Shown in pieces: positions 1-7,061 of a stretch of DNA of 9,394 bases. The stretch covers positions 1-9,394 of the forward strand of contig CAJWBY010000165.1 in the NCBI GenBank assembly GCA_913020705.1. Reading direction: 5' to 3'. A model generated the notes under the pieces. That model searched no databases and was not told where the DNA came from. It was given only the letters and a program-made list of their open reading frames with translations. Position 1 is the stretch's first letter. Each line of letters begins with the position of its first letter. Made by a program: the position numbers and the translations under genes. The stretch comes from an uncultured Colwellia sp. (GTDB taxonomy: Bacteria > Pseudomonadota > Gammaproteobacteria > Enterobacterales > Alteromonadaceae).

Positions 1-317
1 GTTTCGTGGCTTTCAGGCAAACGTCTCAGTTGATTAGCAAATAGCGCTTCGGCTTCTTTCATTTGCTGTTCAAATAACTCTAAATTAGCGACAGCATGAT
101 ATTTTGCTTGATACTGACTTTTAAGTGATACTTCTTCAGCCACACTTCGGTCTAACTGCGTTATTTTGTCACTTATTAAGAATAGATAACCTAAAACAAA
201 CACTACTACTGCTAAAAAGATAGCCAGTGTTATTTTCGCAACCTCTGGCCATTGTCCAATGTTATCGGCTTCTAACCCCTCAAATTGTTCAAAAAAATGG
301 GATAAGTCTATATTCAT
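1..317 (-). CDS. pilO: Type IV pilus assembly protein PilO, 5' part only
   Basis: This is the first 105 codons of PilO; the gene continues beyond the left edge of the window. PilO is a bitopic inner-membrane protein that pairs with PilN and links the cytoplasmic PilM ring to the periplasmic PilP/PilQ complex of type IV pili. The translation has a short cytoplasmic start (MNIDLSHFFEQF), one hydrophobic segment at about residues 31-51 (ITLAIFLAVVVFVLGYLFLI), then a Glu/Gln/Lys-rich stretch likely to be the periplasmic coiled coil. The ATG overlaps the pilN stop codon in an ATGA arrangement, and a strong ribosome site (GGAGGT, plus coordinates 323-328) lies five bases upstream, so translation is probably coupled to pilN. 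Identity rests on position after pilM-pilN plus topology; the C-terminal ferredoxin-like domain lies outside the window. Confidence 0.9.
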   Translation of the reverse strand, partial: MNIDLSHFFEQFEGLEADNIGQWPEVAKITLAIFLAVVVFVLGYLFLISDKITQLDRSVAEEVSLKSQYQAKYHAVANLELFEQQMKEAEALFANQLRRLPESHE

Positions 318-904
318 GACTTACCTCCATTTTTTTGCACTTGTCCATCTTCGCCTTCGTTAACCAGCCCTTTAATGCGCACTCGCATTTTAAAATCACT
401 TAGCAATTTGCTCTGTGTACTATTAGTCGTGATTGATTCTAATATTGCATCGGTAAATAATAAAGAGCGTTCTATTTCACGAATCATATTGGCAAGATGG
501 TTATTTGATTCGCTTTTTCCTATGATATTAATGCTATTCCCTTGCTTTTCTAAACTTGTTAGGTAAACACCGTTAGGCACTATTTTTGCTATTTCATCAA
601 AGACTTGTGTTCCAACATTTCGACTGCGTTGAAGTTGTTCGACAACCCCCGTTCTCTTTTGTAATTCTTTTTTCTTTTCATTTAAATTTCTGATTTTAAC
701 AATACGTGTATCTAATATTTGGATTTCGTTATTTAAAAACTGATTACGTGTATTTTGACCATCGACACGCATTTGATAAAATTGGCTAATAATAAAAACA
801 ATAGCAAAAGCCACAACAGCAACAACCGTTAGTATGGTGAAATACTGACGTTCTTTAGCTTTTTCAGCTTCTTCTCGCCATGGGAGTAAATTTATAAATG
901 CCAT
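314..904 (-). CDS. pilN: Type IV pilus assembly protein PilN
   Basis: This is a 196-residue inner-membrane protein of the type IV pilus alignment subcomplex. The conserved cytoplasmic N-terminal tail INLLPWRE (residues 4-11) is the family's known docking peptide for the groove of PilM. It is followed by one transmembrane helix at about residues 22-43, a coiled-coil-like region at about 50-95, and a small periplasmic domain (about 100-180) that in the family resembles ferredoxin folds and pairs with PilO. The length is normal for PilN. The start is set by the ribosome site AAGGAG (plus coordinates 914-919), nine bases upstream and inside the end of pilM; the two reading frames overlap by 13 bases. 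The C-terminal tail (NEGEDGQVQKNGGKS) is polar and probably disordered. No defect is seen. Confidence 0.95.
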   Translation of the reverse strand: MAFINLLPWREEAEKAKERQYFTILTVVAVVAFAIVFIISQFYQMRVDGQNTRNQFLNNEIQILDTRIVKIRNLNEKKKELQKRTGVVEQLQRSRNVGTQVFDEIAKIVPNGVYLTSLEKQGNSINIIGKSESNNHLANMIREIERSLLFTDAILESITTNSTQSKLLSDFKMRVRIKGLVNEGEDGQVQKNGGKS

Positions 905-1971
905 GACACAAAACTCCTTAATGCTAAACCTGCAGCAACCATATATTGAGATGCTGTTTTATCCAACACTTCTTGATCAATACTTTCCGATATAGTCATT
1001 GATTTAAAAGGATTAGCAATAATAGTATGAATGCCTAGTTCTTCAGTTAGCAAGGCCTCAAGGCCTTCTACATTAGCACTCCCTCCAGAGACAATAATAT
1101 AATCAACCTTAACTTTACCGCTGGATGTTAAGAACATTTGAACTGCTCGGCGAATTTGTTGAGTAAAGATGGTATGAAATGGCCCTAAAACCTCAAACGT
1201 ATAATTCGGAGGTAAGTCATTCGTTATTTTTGCATGCTCTGCTTCTTCAAAGGTTTGGTTGTAATAAGAAACAATTGAACGTGTATATTGTTCTCCACCA
1301 AAGAGCTGATCTCGACTATAAATATGTTTACCTGAATCGGTTACTGAAAATAAAGTCATTACAGCGCCAACATCAACAATAGCAACAGTTTTGTCTTTAG
1401 CGTCATCTGGCAATTGCGATAAACTCAGGTCGTAAGCTCGACTAACCGCGTATGACTCAACATCAACAACTTTCGTTTGAAATCCAGCAACTTCTAAAGC
1501 GGCGACTCTTGCTTCCACCGACTCAGTGCGGGCCGCACTCAATAAAACGTTAACCTTAGAAGGGTCTGATTCATTTATATCAAGTTTTTCGAAATCCAAG
1601 CGAACTTCATCTAAAGGGTATGGAATTAAGCTATCAGCTTCAATTTCAATTTGACTAGCAAGTTCATGCTCAGACAAATTTACGTCCATATATATCACTT
1701 TAGTGATAACTGTTTGTCCGGAAACTGCTGCTGCAGCAAGGTTAACTGTTGATGTGATTTTCTTTCTTACTTTTGCTACAGCTTTACCTACCACATCAAT
1801 ATCTTGAATTTCACGATCAATGATTGCACCGCGAGGCATAAACTCTGTTGCTAGAGCTTCAAGAACATAACCATTGTCATCTTGGCTTATCAAAACCGCT
1901 TTTACTGAATGTGAACCAATATCAATACCAACGATTAAAGATGTATTTTTTTTAAAAAAACGGCTGAACAT
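892..1971 (-). CDS. pilM: Type IV pilus assembly ATPase-like protein PilM
   Basis: This 359-residue cytoplasmic protein has an actin/FtsA-like fold, forms a ring under the pilus machine and binds the PilN tail. The N-terminal nucleotide-binding signature GIDIGSHSVK is at residues 15-24, with Asp17 as the usual metal/phosphate contact. A second phosphate loop (VAIVDVGAVMTLFSV) is at about 196-210 with Asp200, and the adenosine-pocket motif IVSGGSANVEGL is at about 293-304. The N-terminal MFSRFFKK is typical of PilM. It is the first gene of the pilMNO operon and is divergent from mrcA, a widely conserved gammaproteobacterial arrangement. The ATG at 1971 has only a weak upstream purine stretch (GGGATG). 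The length matches the family, and no frameshift or missing motif is seen. Confidence 0.95.
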   Translation of the reverse strand: MFSRFFKKNTSLIVGIDIGSHSVKAVLISQDDNGYVLEALATEFMPRGAIIDREIQDIDVVGKAVAKVRKKITSTVNLAAAAVSGQTVITKVIYMDVNLSEHELASQIEIEADSLIPYPLDEVRLDFEKLDINESDPSKVNVLLSAARTESVEARVAALEVAGFQTKVVDVESYAVSRAYDLSLSQLPDDAKDKTVAIVDVGAVMTLFSVTDSGKHIYSRDQLFGGEQYTRSIVSYYNQTFEEAEHAKITNDLPPNYTFEVLGPFHTIFTQQIRRAVQMFLTSSGKVKVDYIIVSGGSANVEGLEALLTEELGIHTIIANPFKSMTISESIDQEVLDKTASQYMVAAGLALRSFVSWHL

Positions 1972-2084
1972 AACATCCCACTGAATGAGTAAACTTACTT
2001 ATAACAACACAATCTAAAATAAGTTGGAGCAAATAAACTTAATTACATTGTTATATATTAGGCACAATTTTATGATAAATACAT

Positions 2085-2111
2085 TTATTACATGCTTTTA
2101 CAGGATATACT
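2085..2111 (+). promoter_or_regulatory. Possible mrcA promoter
   Basis: TATACT at 2106-2111 matches five of six bases of the sigma-70 -10 consensus, and its first T is 45 bases upstream of the chosen mrcA ATG. The best -35 candidate, TTATTA at 2085-2090, is poor (three of six) and its spacing of 15 bases is short. The -10 call is therefore moderate and the -35 call weak; it is inferred from sequence alone. Confidence 0.35.
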
Positions 2112-2142
2112 AGTGTTATTAATCGTTTCTTTGTCCAATATT

Positions 2143-2148
2143 GAGAGA
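2143..2148 (+). promoter_or_regulatory. Ribosome binding site that sets the mrcA start
   Basis: GAGAGA lies seven bases upstream of the ATG at 2156. The frame is open further upstream to a TTG at 2141, but that codon overlaps this ribosome site and has none of its own. The ATG also gives the typical PBP1A N-terminus, a short basic stretch and then the membrane anchor. Confidence 0.6.
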
Positions 2149-2155
2149 ATATTTA

Positions 2156-4720
2156 ATGCTTTCATTTAAACGCCTCATAAAAGCAGGGCTATTTTTAGTC
2201 GTTTTAGCTTGTTTGTCTTTAGCTGCTTTATATTTCTCAATGAGGAGTGAGTTACCTGATATTAACTCATTAAAAGACATGCAATGGCAAACGCCAATGC
2301 AAATCTTTAGTGCTGATAATAAATTAATTAATCAGTTTGGTGAAAAAAAACGTATTCCCTTAGCACTTAACGAATTCCCACAGCAACTTATCAACGCTAT
2401 TTTAGCCAGTGAAGACGATCGTTTCTATCTGCATTTTGGCGTCGATCCTATAGGGATGGGGAGAGCGGTAATAGGCAAGTTAATGGGAAAAAACAAAGGC
2501 GGTGCAAGTACAATTACCATGCAAGTCGCGCGTAATTTTTTCTTAACTCGAGAAGTTACTTATACACGTAAAATTCGTGAAATATTTTTATCTTTTCATA
2601 TTGAAAGTTTATTGACTAAAGATGAAATACTCGCGCTGTACATGAATAAGATCCCGTTAGGTCATAGAAGTTTTGGGTTTGGCGCAGCAGCCCAAGTTTA
2701 TTATGGTAAAGATGCCAAAGATCTGACATTAGCACAAATAGCGGTTATTGCTGGCTTACCAAAAGCACCATCTACAAAAAACCCTATACGCTCTCCAAAG
2801 AATGCCAAAGCTAATCGTTCTATTGTATTACAGCGTATGTTCACCGCTGGATATATCAATTCTGAAGAATGGTCTGAAGCAAACAATGCGCCTATTACTG
2901 GTAAAAGGCACAGTGCCAAAATCGAGTTGAACGCCCCTTACATTGCCGAAATGGCTCACCAAGAAATGATTGAACTCTACGGGAAAGAGCAAGCTTACAC
3001 CGGCGGATACAAGGTTTATTTAACGGTTAATTCAACTTTCCAAAATGCAGCAAAAGAATCAGTTGTAAACAACATGCTTTCCTATGATTTACGTCATGGC
3101 TATCGTGGTGCTATTAAATCTTTACGACAAGAACAAAGCAACATCAATAAAGACATAGACCAAGATGGTTTATCAAATAAACTTGATGATAACGAAATTA
3201 TTGAAGCACTCCAAAAAGTAAAGAGTTATCAAACACTCATCCCTGCAGTTATAACTAATGTTGTTGAACAATCTGCAAATATTAAACTTTTTGATATTGA
3301 TAATAATAATCAAAAAATACTAATAGATGGAGAAATTTCTTGGCAAGGTATGTCATGGGCACGAGAATTCATCAACGATGAAATACAAGGTCCGGTGCCT
3401 AAAATTGCAAATGAAATATTGAAATATGGTGACGTTGTTTTTGTTATCGAAACCGAAGAGGGTTATAAATTAAGTCAACTTCCACAAGTCAGTTCTGCTC
3501 TAGTTTCTTTGTCACCCGATAACGGCGCTATAAAAGCAGCAGTAGGTGGATTCAGCTTTAAGCAAAGCCAATTTAATCGAGTAACACAGGCACAGCGTCA
3601 AGTAGGTTCGAACATCAAACCCTTCATTTATTCTGCAGCTTTAGAAAATGGCTTTACTCTAGCAAGCCTAGTAAATGATGCGCCGATAGATATATGGGAC
3701 AGGAGTTCAGGTACAGTATGGCGTCCGAAAAATTCACCGCCTACTTATGATGGAGACATTAGGGTTCGTTTAGCATTAGCACAATCTAAAAATGTTATCG
3801 CTGTTCGCTTGTTGAGATCTGTAGGTCTCGACAGAATTATTCCTCATCTTGCATCATTTGGTTTTGCACCACATGACTTACCACATAATGAATCACTTGC
3901 GCTTGGTTCAGCGTCATTAACCCCTTTAGAGGTTGCTGCGGGGTTTGCTACTTTTGCTAATGGTGGTTTTTTGGTCCAACCCTATTTGATAGACAGAATA
4001 GAAGATTCTTTCGGTAAGGTTCTATTTCAAGCAAACCCAGCTATTGCCTGTGAATTTTGTGATGATGAAGATAACCAAGACAAAGTTGATCATATTTCAA
4101 ACATCTCCTCGGAAGAAACTCACTTGCCTTTCATTAAAGCTGAGCGGGTTATCAGTCAACAGAATGCTTTCTTAGTTACTCAAGCGCTCAATGCAGTTAT
4201 TTGGGGTGCTGACTGGAATATTAAACCTTTCTGGCAAGGGAGCGGTTGGCGTGCAAAAGCATTAAAGCGCAGAGATATCGCAGGAAAAACAGGTACAACC
4301 AATCAATCTAAAGATGCTTGGTTTTCTGGTTTTAGTCGACGATTAGTCACAACATCTTGGATAGGGTTTGACGATCCAGGCAGAAATTTAGGGCGCACTC
4401 GTTCTAACAGTAATATTGTCAAAAAACAGATATTTGGTGCAGAAGCCGGTGCATTATCAGCACAACCTGCATGGATAAATTTTATGGAAGTTGCATTGAA
4501 GGATTATCCAGAAGAATCTTTTGATCAACCTGTTGATATAGTTTCAGTACGTATTGATAAAACTACAGGGAAACTTACAAATAAGACCGATAAAACCAGT
4601 TATTTTGAATATTTTCAATTAGGAACAGCCCCTACAGAGTATGTAACACAAGACAATAGTGGTGAAATACTTGACGGTTCAGATGACGCTAATGAGACCA
4701 ATGACACTGACATTTTCTAA
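2156..4720 (+). CDS. mrcA: Penicillin-binding protein 1A (class A bifunctional PBP)
   Basis: This 854-residue inner-membrane enzyme polymerises lipid II into glycan strands (GT51 domain) and cross-links the peptides (transpeptidase domain). One transmembrane helix lies at about residues 8-28. In the glycosyltransferase, Glu86 in EDDRFYLH is the catalytic acid, GGASTITMQVARN lies at 115-127, and the second Glu is Glu142 in RKIREIF. An OB-like linker at about 290-440 carries an unusual Asp-rich loop at 333-344. In the transpeptidase, Ser485-Asn-Ile-Lys488 holds the acylated serine, Ser544-Lys-Asn546 is the SxN motif and Lys711-Thr-Gly-Thr-Thr is the KTG box. A Cys632-x-x-Cys635 pair matches the CxxC remembered from enterobacterial PBP1A. 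The C-terminal tail is acidic. Size matches enterobacterial PBP1A (about 850). It is divergent from pilM, as is common in the class, and all catalytic motifs are intact. The alternative name is ponA. Confidence 0.97.
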   Translation: MLSFKRLIKAGLFLVVLACLSLAALYFSMRSELPDINSLKDMQWQTPMQIFSADNKLINQFGEKKRIPLALNEFPQQLINAILASEDDRFYLHFGVDPIGMGRAVIGKLMGKNKGGASTITMQVARNFFLTREVTYTRKIREIFLSFHIESLLTKDEILALYMNKIPLGHRSFGFGAAAQVYYGKDAKDLTLAQIAVIAGLPKAPSTKNPIRSPKNAKANRSIVLQRMFTAGYINSEEWSEANNAPITGKRHSAKIELNAPYIAEMAHQEMIELYGKEQAYTGGYKVYLTVNSTFQNAAKESVVNNMLSYDLRHGYRGAIKSLRQEQSNINKDIDQDGLSNKLDDNEIIEALQKVKSYQTLIPAVITNVVEQSANIKLFDIDNNNQKILIDGEISWQGMSWAREFINDEIQGPVPKIANEILKYGDVVFVIETEEGYKLSQLPQVSSALVSLSPDNGAIKAAVGGFSFKQSQFNRVTQAQRQVGSNIKPFIYSAALENGFTLASLVNDAPIDIWDRSSGTVWRPKNSPPTYDGDIRVRLALAQSKNVIAVRLLRSVGLDRIIPHLASFGFAPHDLPHNESLALGSASLTPLEVAAGFATFANGGFLVQPYLIDRIEDSFGKVLFQANPAIACEFCDDEDNQDKVDHISNISSEETHLPFIKAERVISQQNAFLVTQALNAVIWGADWNIKPFWQGSGWRAKALKRRDIAGKTGTTNQSKDAWFSGFSRRLVTTSWIGFDDPGRNLGRTRSNSNIVKKQIFGAEAGALSAQPAWINFMEVALKDYPEESFDQPVDIVSVRIDKTTGKLTNKTDKTSYFEYFQLGTAPTEYVTQDNSGEILDGSDDANETNDTDIF

Positions 4721-4753
4721 TTCAAAGGTTACATTTACAAGTAACCTATTGAA
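4721..4753 (+). terminator. Stem-loop right after mrcA, possible terminator
   Basis: AGGTTAC (4726-4732) pairs with GTAACCT (4741-4747) across an eight-base loop. Flanking TTCAA (4721-4725) pairs with TTGAA (4749-4753) with one bulged A, giving a 12-pair stem that starts directly at the mrcA stop codon. It lacks a T-run, so it is either a weak terminator or an mRNA 3'-end stabiliser. Confidence 0.45.
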
Positions 4754-4765
4754 ATAAAATAATAT

Positions 4766-4806
4766 AACTGAAATTCATGTGGAATAATTATTCAGTTTTA
4801 GTTTTG
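4766..4806 (+). terminator. Second weak stem-loop with T-rich tail after mrcA
   Basis: AACTGAA (4766-4772) pairs with TTCAGTT (4791-4797) across an 18-base A/T-rich loop and is followed by the T-rich run TTTAGTTTTG. The stem is AT-rich and the loop long, so intrinsic termination would be inefficient. It may back up the stem-loop at 4721-4753. Confidence 0.3.
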
Positions 4807-4873
4807 TATAACTTTCATTAGCGATTATTTTCTTACGCAACAAAACATTTATTTATTTATTTTTTCTACTTTT

Positions 4874-4917
4874 CATAAGTAAACTCATCTCAAAACTTAT
4901 GCAAATCAGTTGCATAA
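4874..4917. repeat. Two overlapping, mutually exclusive inverted repeats
   Basis: CATAAGT (4874-4880) pairs with ACTTATG (4895-4901) across 14 bases. TTATGCAA (4897-4904) pairs with TTGCATAA (4910-4917) across five bases. The two share 4897-4901, so only one can form at a time in RNA. As DNA, the second is a compact near-symmetrical site that could bind a dimeric regulator. The arms were checked base by base; the role is unknown. Confidence 0.5.
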
Positions 4918-5052
4918 TATATAGTTACTCAATAAATGTTTTTTGCATTATAAAAATCAAGTAACTGTTATTTAATAATAAAAGCCAAGTTCACATGACC
5001 GAACAATATAAATAAGTGCATAAATACTTAATCACTTTTTTTCATGCCACAC

Positions 5053-5110
5053 CACTATAAATGAAAGTTATAGTGAAAACTTTCACAACGAAAGAAATTT
5101 TACTTTCGTT
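5053..5110. promoter_or_regulatory. Cluster of three inverted repeats upstream of pckA
   Basis: Three symmetrical elements lie nearly end to end: CACTATAA (5053-5060) with TTATAGTG (5068-5075); the palindrome GTGAAA-AC-TTTCAC (5073-5086); and AACGAAAG (5087-5094) with CTTTCGTT (5103-5110). The core TGAAAACTTTCA of the middle element resembles the Cra/FruR half-site arrangement (TGAAACGTTTCA) but has AC instead of CG at the centre. Cra is a known activator of pckA in enterobacteria; whether any such protein acts here is unknown. The first and third could also form RNA hairpins in a pckA leader. Confidence 0.5.
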
Positions 5111-5182
5111 TTGATCATTAATCGCCTAAAATTGCGCTCTCAAAAATGTTTAACATACTTTAATGTTCACCGTCATACTTTT

Positions 5183-5189
5183 AGGAGAG
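5183..5189 (+). promoter_or_regulatory. Ribosome binding site that sets the pckA start
   Basis: AGGAGAG lies eight bases before the ATG at 5198. The frame stays open upstream to a TTG at 5111, but that would add 29 residues ([11 protein letters not shown]...) without a ribosome site and unlike PckA N-termini. Starting at 5198 gives 536 residues, close to the 540 of the E. coli enzyme. Confidence 0.8.
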
Positions 5190-5197
5190 TATTCGCT

Positions 5198-6808
5198 ATG
5201 GCTTCTTTAGAAAGCTCAATTGATTTATCTGTATATGGCATCAATGATGTTGCCGAGGTTGTTTATAACCCATCTTATGAGTTACTTTTTGCTGAAGAAA
5301 CAAAATCTGATCTTACAGGTTTTGATAAAGGCGTAGAAACCGAGCTTGGCGCTGTTAATGTCGACACGGGTATTTTTACAGGTCGCTCACCTAAAGATAA
5401 GTACATTGTTCGCGATGATACGAGTCGTGATACTGTTTGGTGGTCAGATCAAGGTAAAAATGATAATAAACCTATGACACAAGAAACTTGGGATCACTTA
5501 AAATCATTAGTGACAACTCAGCTTTCTAAACAACGCTTATTTGTTGTTGATACATATTGTGGTGCAAATGACGATACTCGTTTAAAAGTACGTTTTATCA
5601 CTCAAGTTGCATGGCAAGCTCACTTTGTTAAAAATATGTTTATTCGCCCTTCTGATGAAGAGCTGAAAGATTACGAACCTGATTTCATCGTTATGAATGG
5701 TGCAAAAACCACCAACGATAAATGGAAAGAACAAGGTCTTAACTCAGAAAACTTTGTTGCATTTAACCTTACTGAAAAAATTCAATTAATCGGCGGTACT
5801 TGGTACGGCGGAGAAATGAAGAAAGGTATGTTCTCAATGATGAACTACCTATTACCTTTAAAAGGTATTGCTTCAATGCACTGTAGTGCTAACGTTGGTA
5901 AAGAAGGTGATGTAGCCGTATTTTTTGGTTTATCTGGCACAGGTAAAACAACACTTTCTACAGACCCTAAACGTCAACTTATCGGTGATGATGAACACGG
6001 TTGGGATGATAATGGTGTTTTCAACTTTGAAGGTGGTTGTTATGCTAAAACCATCAACTTAAGTAAAGAAAATGAACCAGACATCTACAATGCTATTCGT
6101 CGCAATGCATTATTAGAAAACGTGACGGTTGATAAAAATGGCAAAATTGATTTTGACGATAACTCTAAAACTGAAAACACACGTGTTTCATATCCAATCG
6201 ATCATATAGAAAACATTGTTAAACCTATTTCTCGTGCAGGTCATGCGAAAAAGGTTATTTTCTTAACCGCTGATGCTTTTGGTGTTTTACCTCCGGTATC
6301 AAAACTAACTCCAGCACAAACTGAATATTACTTTTTGTCTGGTTTTACAGCGAAATTAGCAGGAACTGAGCGTGGTATAACCGAACCTACGCCTACATTC
6401 TCAAGCTGTTTTGGTGCAGCGTTCCTTAGCTTACACCCAACACAATACGCAGAAGTATTACGTAAACGTATGCAAGCGGTAGGAGCTGAAGCGTATCTAG
6501 TAAATACTGGTTGGAATGGCACAGGTAAACGTATATCAATAAAAGCAACTCGAGCAATTATTGATTCAATTCTAGATGGATCAATTGATAGTGCTGAAAC
6601 GACAGTTCTACCTTTATTTAATTTAGAAATTCCAGCTAAAATTGATGGTGTTGAAGGTGATATTCTTGACCCTCGAGATACTTACACTGACAAAGAAGAA
6701 TGGAATAGCAAAGCAGCTGATTTAGCTAAACGTTTCGTTAATAACTTTGATAAATTTACTGATACTGACAATGGTCAATCATTAGTAAAAGCAGGACCTC
6801 AGCTATAA
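5198..6808 (+). CDS. pckA: Phosphoenolpyruvate carboxykinase (ATP)
   Basis: This 536-residue cytosolic enzyme converts oxaloacetate and ATP to phosphoenolpyruvate, CO2 and ADP, the first step of gluconeogenesis from TCA-cycle intermediates. Key residues are in place: GRSPKDKY (62-69) with Arg63 as substrate-binding arginine; WYGGEMKKG (202-210) with Tyr203 and Lys208/Lys209 at the substrate/metal site; His228 in MHCSAN as metal ligand; the P-loop GLSGTGKTT (244-252); and the kinase-2 motif LIGDDEHGW (261-269) with Asp264/Asp265. [10 protein letters not shown] and [10 protein letters not shown] follow as in the ATP-dependent family, not the GTP family. It stands alone as a transcription unit, with a regulated-looking upstream region and a strong terminator 24 bases after the stop. 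The neighbourhood with envZ-ompR recalls E. coli. No anomalies are seen. Confidence 0.98.
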   Translation: MASLESSIDLSVYGINDVAEVVYNPSYELLFAEETKSDLTGFDKGVETELGAVNVDTGIFTGRSPKDKYIVRDDTSRDTVWWSDQGKNDNKPMTQETWDHLKSLVTTQLSKQRLFVVDTYCGANDDTRLKVRFITQVAWQAHFVKNMFIRPSDEELKDYEPDFIVMNGAKTTNDKWKEQGLNSENFVAFNLTEKIQLIGGTWYGGEMKKGMFSMMNYLLPLKGIASMHCSANVGKEGDVAVFFGLSGTGKTTLSTDPKRQLIGDDEHGWDDNGVFNFEGGCYAKTINLSKENEPDIYNAIRRNALLENVTVDKNGKIDFDDNSKTENTRVSYPIDHIENIVKPISRAGHAKKVIFLTADAFGVLPPVSKLTPAQTEYYFLSGFTAKLAGTERGITEPTPTFSSCFGAAFLSLHPTQYAEVLRKRMQAVGAEAYLVNTGWNGTGKRISIKATRAIIDSILDGSIDSAETTVLPLFNLEIPAKIDGVEGDILDPRDTYTDKEEWNSKAADLAKRFVNNFDKFTDTDNGQSLVKAGPQL

Positions 6809-6832
6809 CGTCTGAGTATTAAGTGTTCTAAT

Positions 6833-6869
6833 AAAAAGCCGCTTAACTTTATAGTTTAGCGGCTTTTTT
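6833..6869. terminator. Bidirectional intrinsic terminator for pckA (and envZ)
   Basis: AAAAAGCCGCT (6833-6843) pairs with AGCGGCTTTTT (6858-6868). After one T/T mismatch the stem continues as AAC/GTT, with a six-base loop. A T-run follows on the plus strand (6864-6869), and the A-run at 6833-6837 supplies a T-run on the minus strand, so it can stop both pckA and the convergent ompR-envZ transcript. If envZ ends here, its 3' UTR includes the 51-bp repeat array. Confidence 0.9.
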
Positions 6870-6870
6870 A

Positions 6871-7043
6871 TGTTCAGGATGAACGGTATGTCACGATCAC
6901 ATGGATGTGAAAGAGTGACCAAGGTCAGGATGAACGGTATGTCACGATCACATGGATGTGAAAGAGTGACCAAGGTCAGGATGAACGGTATAACGCGTTA
7001 CCATGGATGGCAATGAGCGTATATGTTCAGGATGAAGACATAT
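6871..7043. repeat. 51-bp tandem palindromic repeat array, three units plus a partial fourth
   Basis: The period is exactly 51 bp, with starts at 6874, 6925, 6976 and 7027. Units 1 and 2 are identical. Unit 3 keeps the first 16 bases and then differs at 15 positions. The fourth copy stops after about ten matching bases. Each full unit has a long hairpin: an outer stem (GTCAC/GTGAC in units 1-2) and an inner stem TCACA-tgga-TGTGA. The unit start also makes a short hairpin with a GGA loop, strongest at the array edges: GTTCA-gga-TGAAC at 6872-6884, and ATATGT/ACATAT plus TCA/TGA at 7021-7043. The word GGATG occurs seven times, alternately 26 and 25 bases apart, so each unit looks like two half-units. 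The position between convergent genes is typical of REP-like intergenic elements. An in-frame open stretch exists on the plus strand but has no ribosome site. Confidence 0.9.
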
Positions 7044-7061
7044 TACTTTATTCTGACAAGT

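Larger units (their letters stand above)
1972..2155. other. Divergent intergenic region between pilM and mrcA
   Basis: This AT-rich 184-bp stretch must carry the start signals of both the pilMNO operon (leftward) and mrcA (rightward). For mrcA there is a TATACT hexamer at 2106-2111 (annotated separately). No convincing -35/-10 pair was found for pilM; several A/T-rich hexamers would fit loosely. No small gene is supported here. Confidence 0.6.
4721..5197. other. AT-rich intergenic region between mrcA and pckA (477 bp)
   Basis: No credible small gene is seen. The stretch holds two stem-loops close to the mrcA stop, overlapping inverted repeats around 4874-4917, a second TTGCAT block near 4945, and a packed cluster of three inverted repeats at 5053-5110, about 90-145 bases before pckA. 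One loose promoter fit is TTGCAT near 4945 with TGTTAT 17 bases downstream (three and four of six matches), too weak to list separately. The length and symmetry suggest a long regulated leader or control region for pckA; this is inference. Confidence 0.6.

Noticed and set aside
2141..2155. TTG start for mrcA, five codons upstream
   Set aside because: The TTG overlaps the GAGAGA ribosome site serving the ATG at 2156, and the added residues (MREYL) are not needed for a normal PBP1A N-terminus.
5111..5197. N-terminal extension of PckA from an upstream TTG
   Set aside because: It has no ribosome site and does not resemble PckA. A strong AGGAGAG sits just before the ATG at 5198, which gives the normal length.
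6870..7016. Short plus-strand open frame across the 51-bp repeats (starts MFRMNGMSRSHGCERV), with a 17-residue repeat
   Set aside because: A 51-bp period keeps any frame open by arithmetic. The frame has no ribosome site, begins at the terminator T-run, and the base changes in unit 3 follow hairpin pairing rather than codon logic.
6871..7043. CRISPR array
   Set aside because: The units are contiguous 51-bp repeats with no unique spacers, there are no cas genes, and the repeated segment is itself a hairpin.
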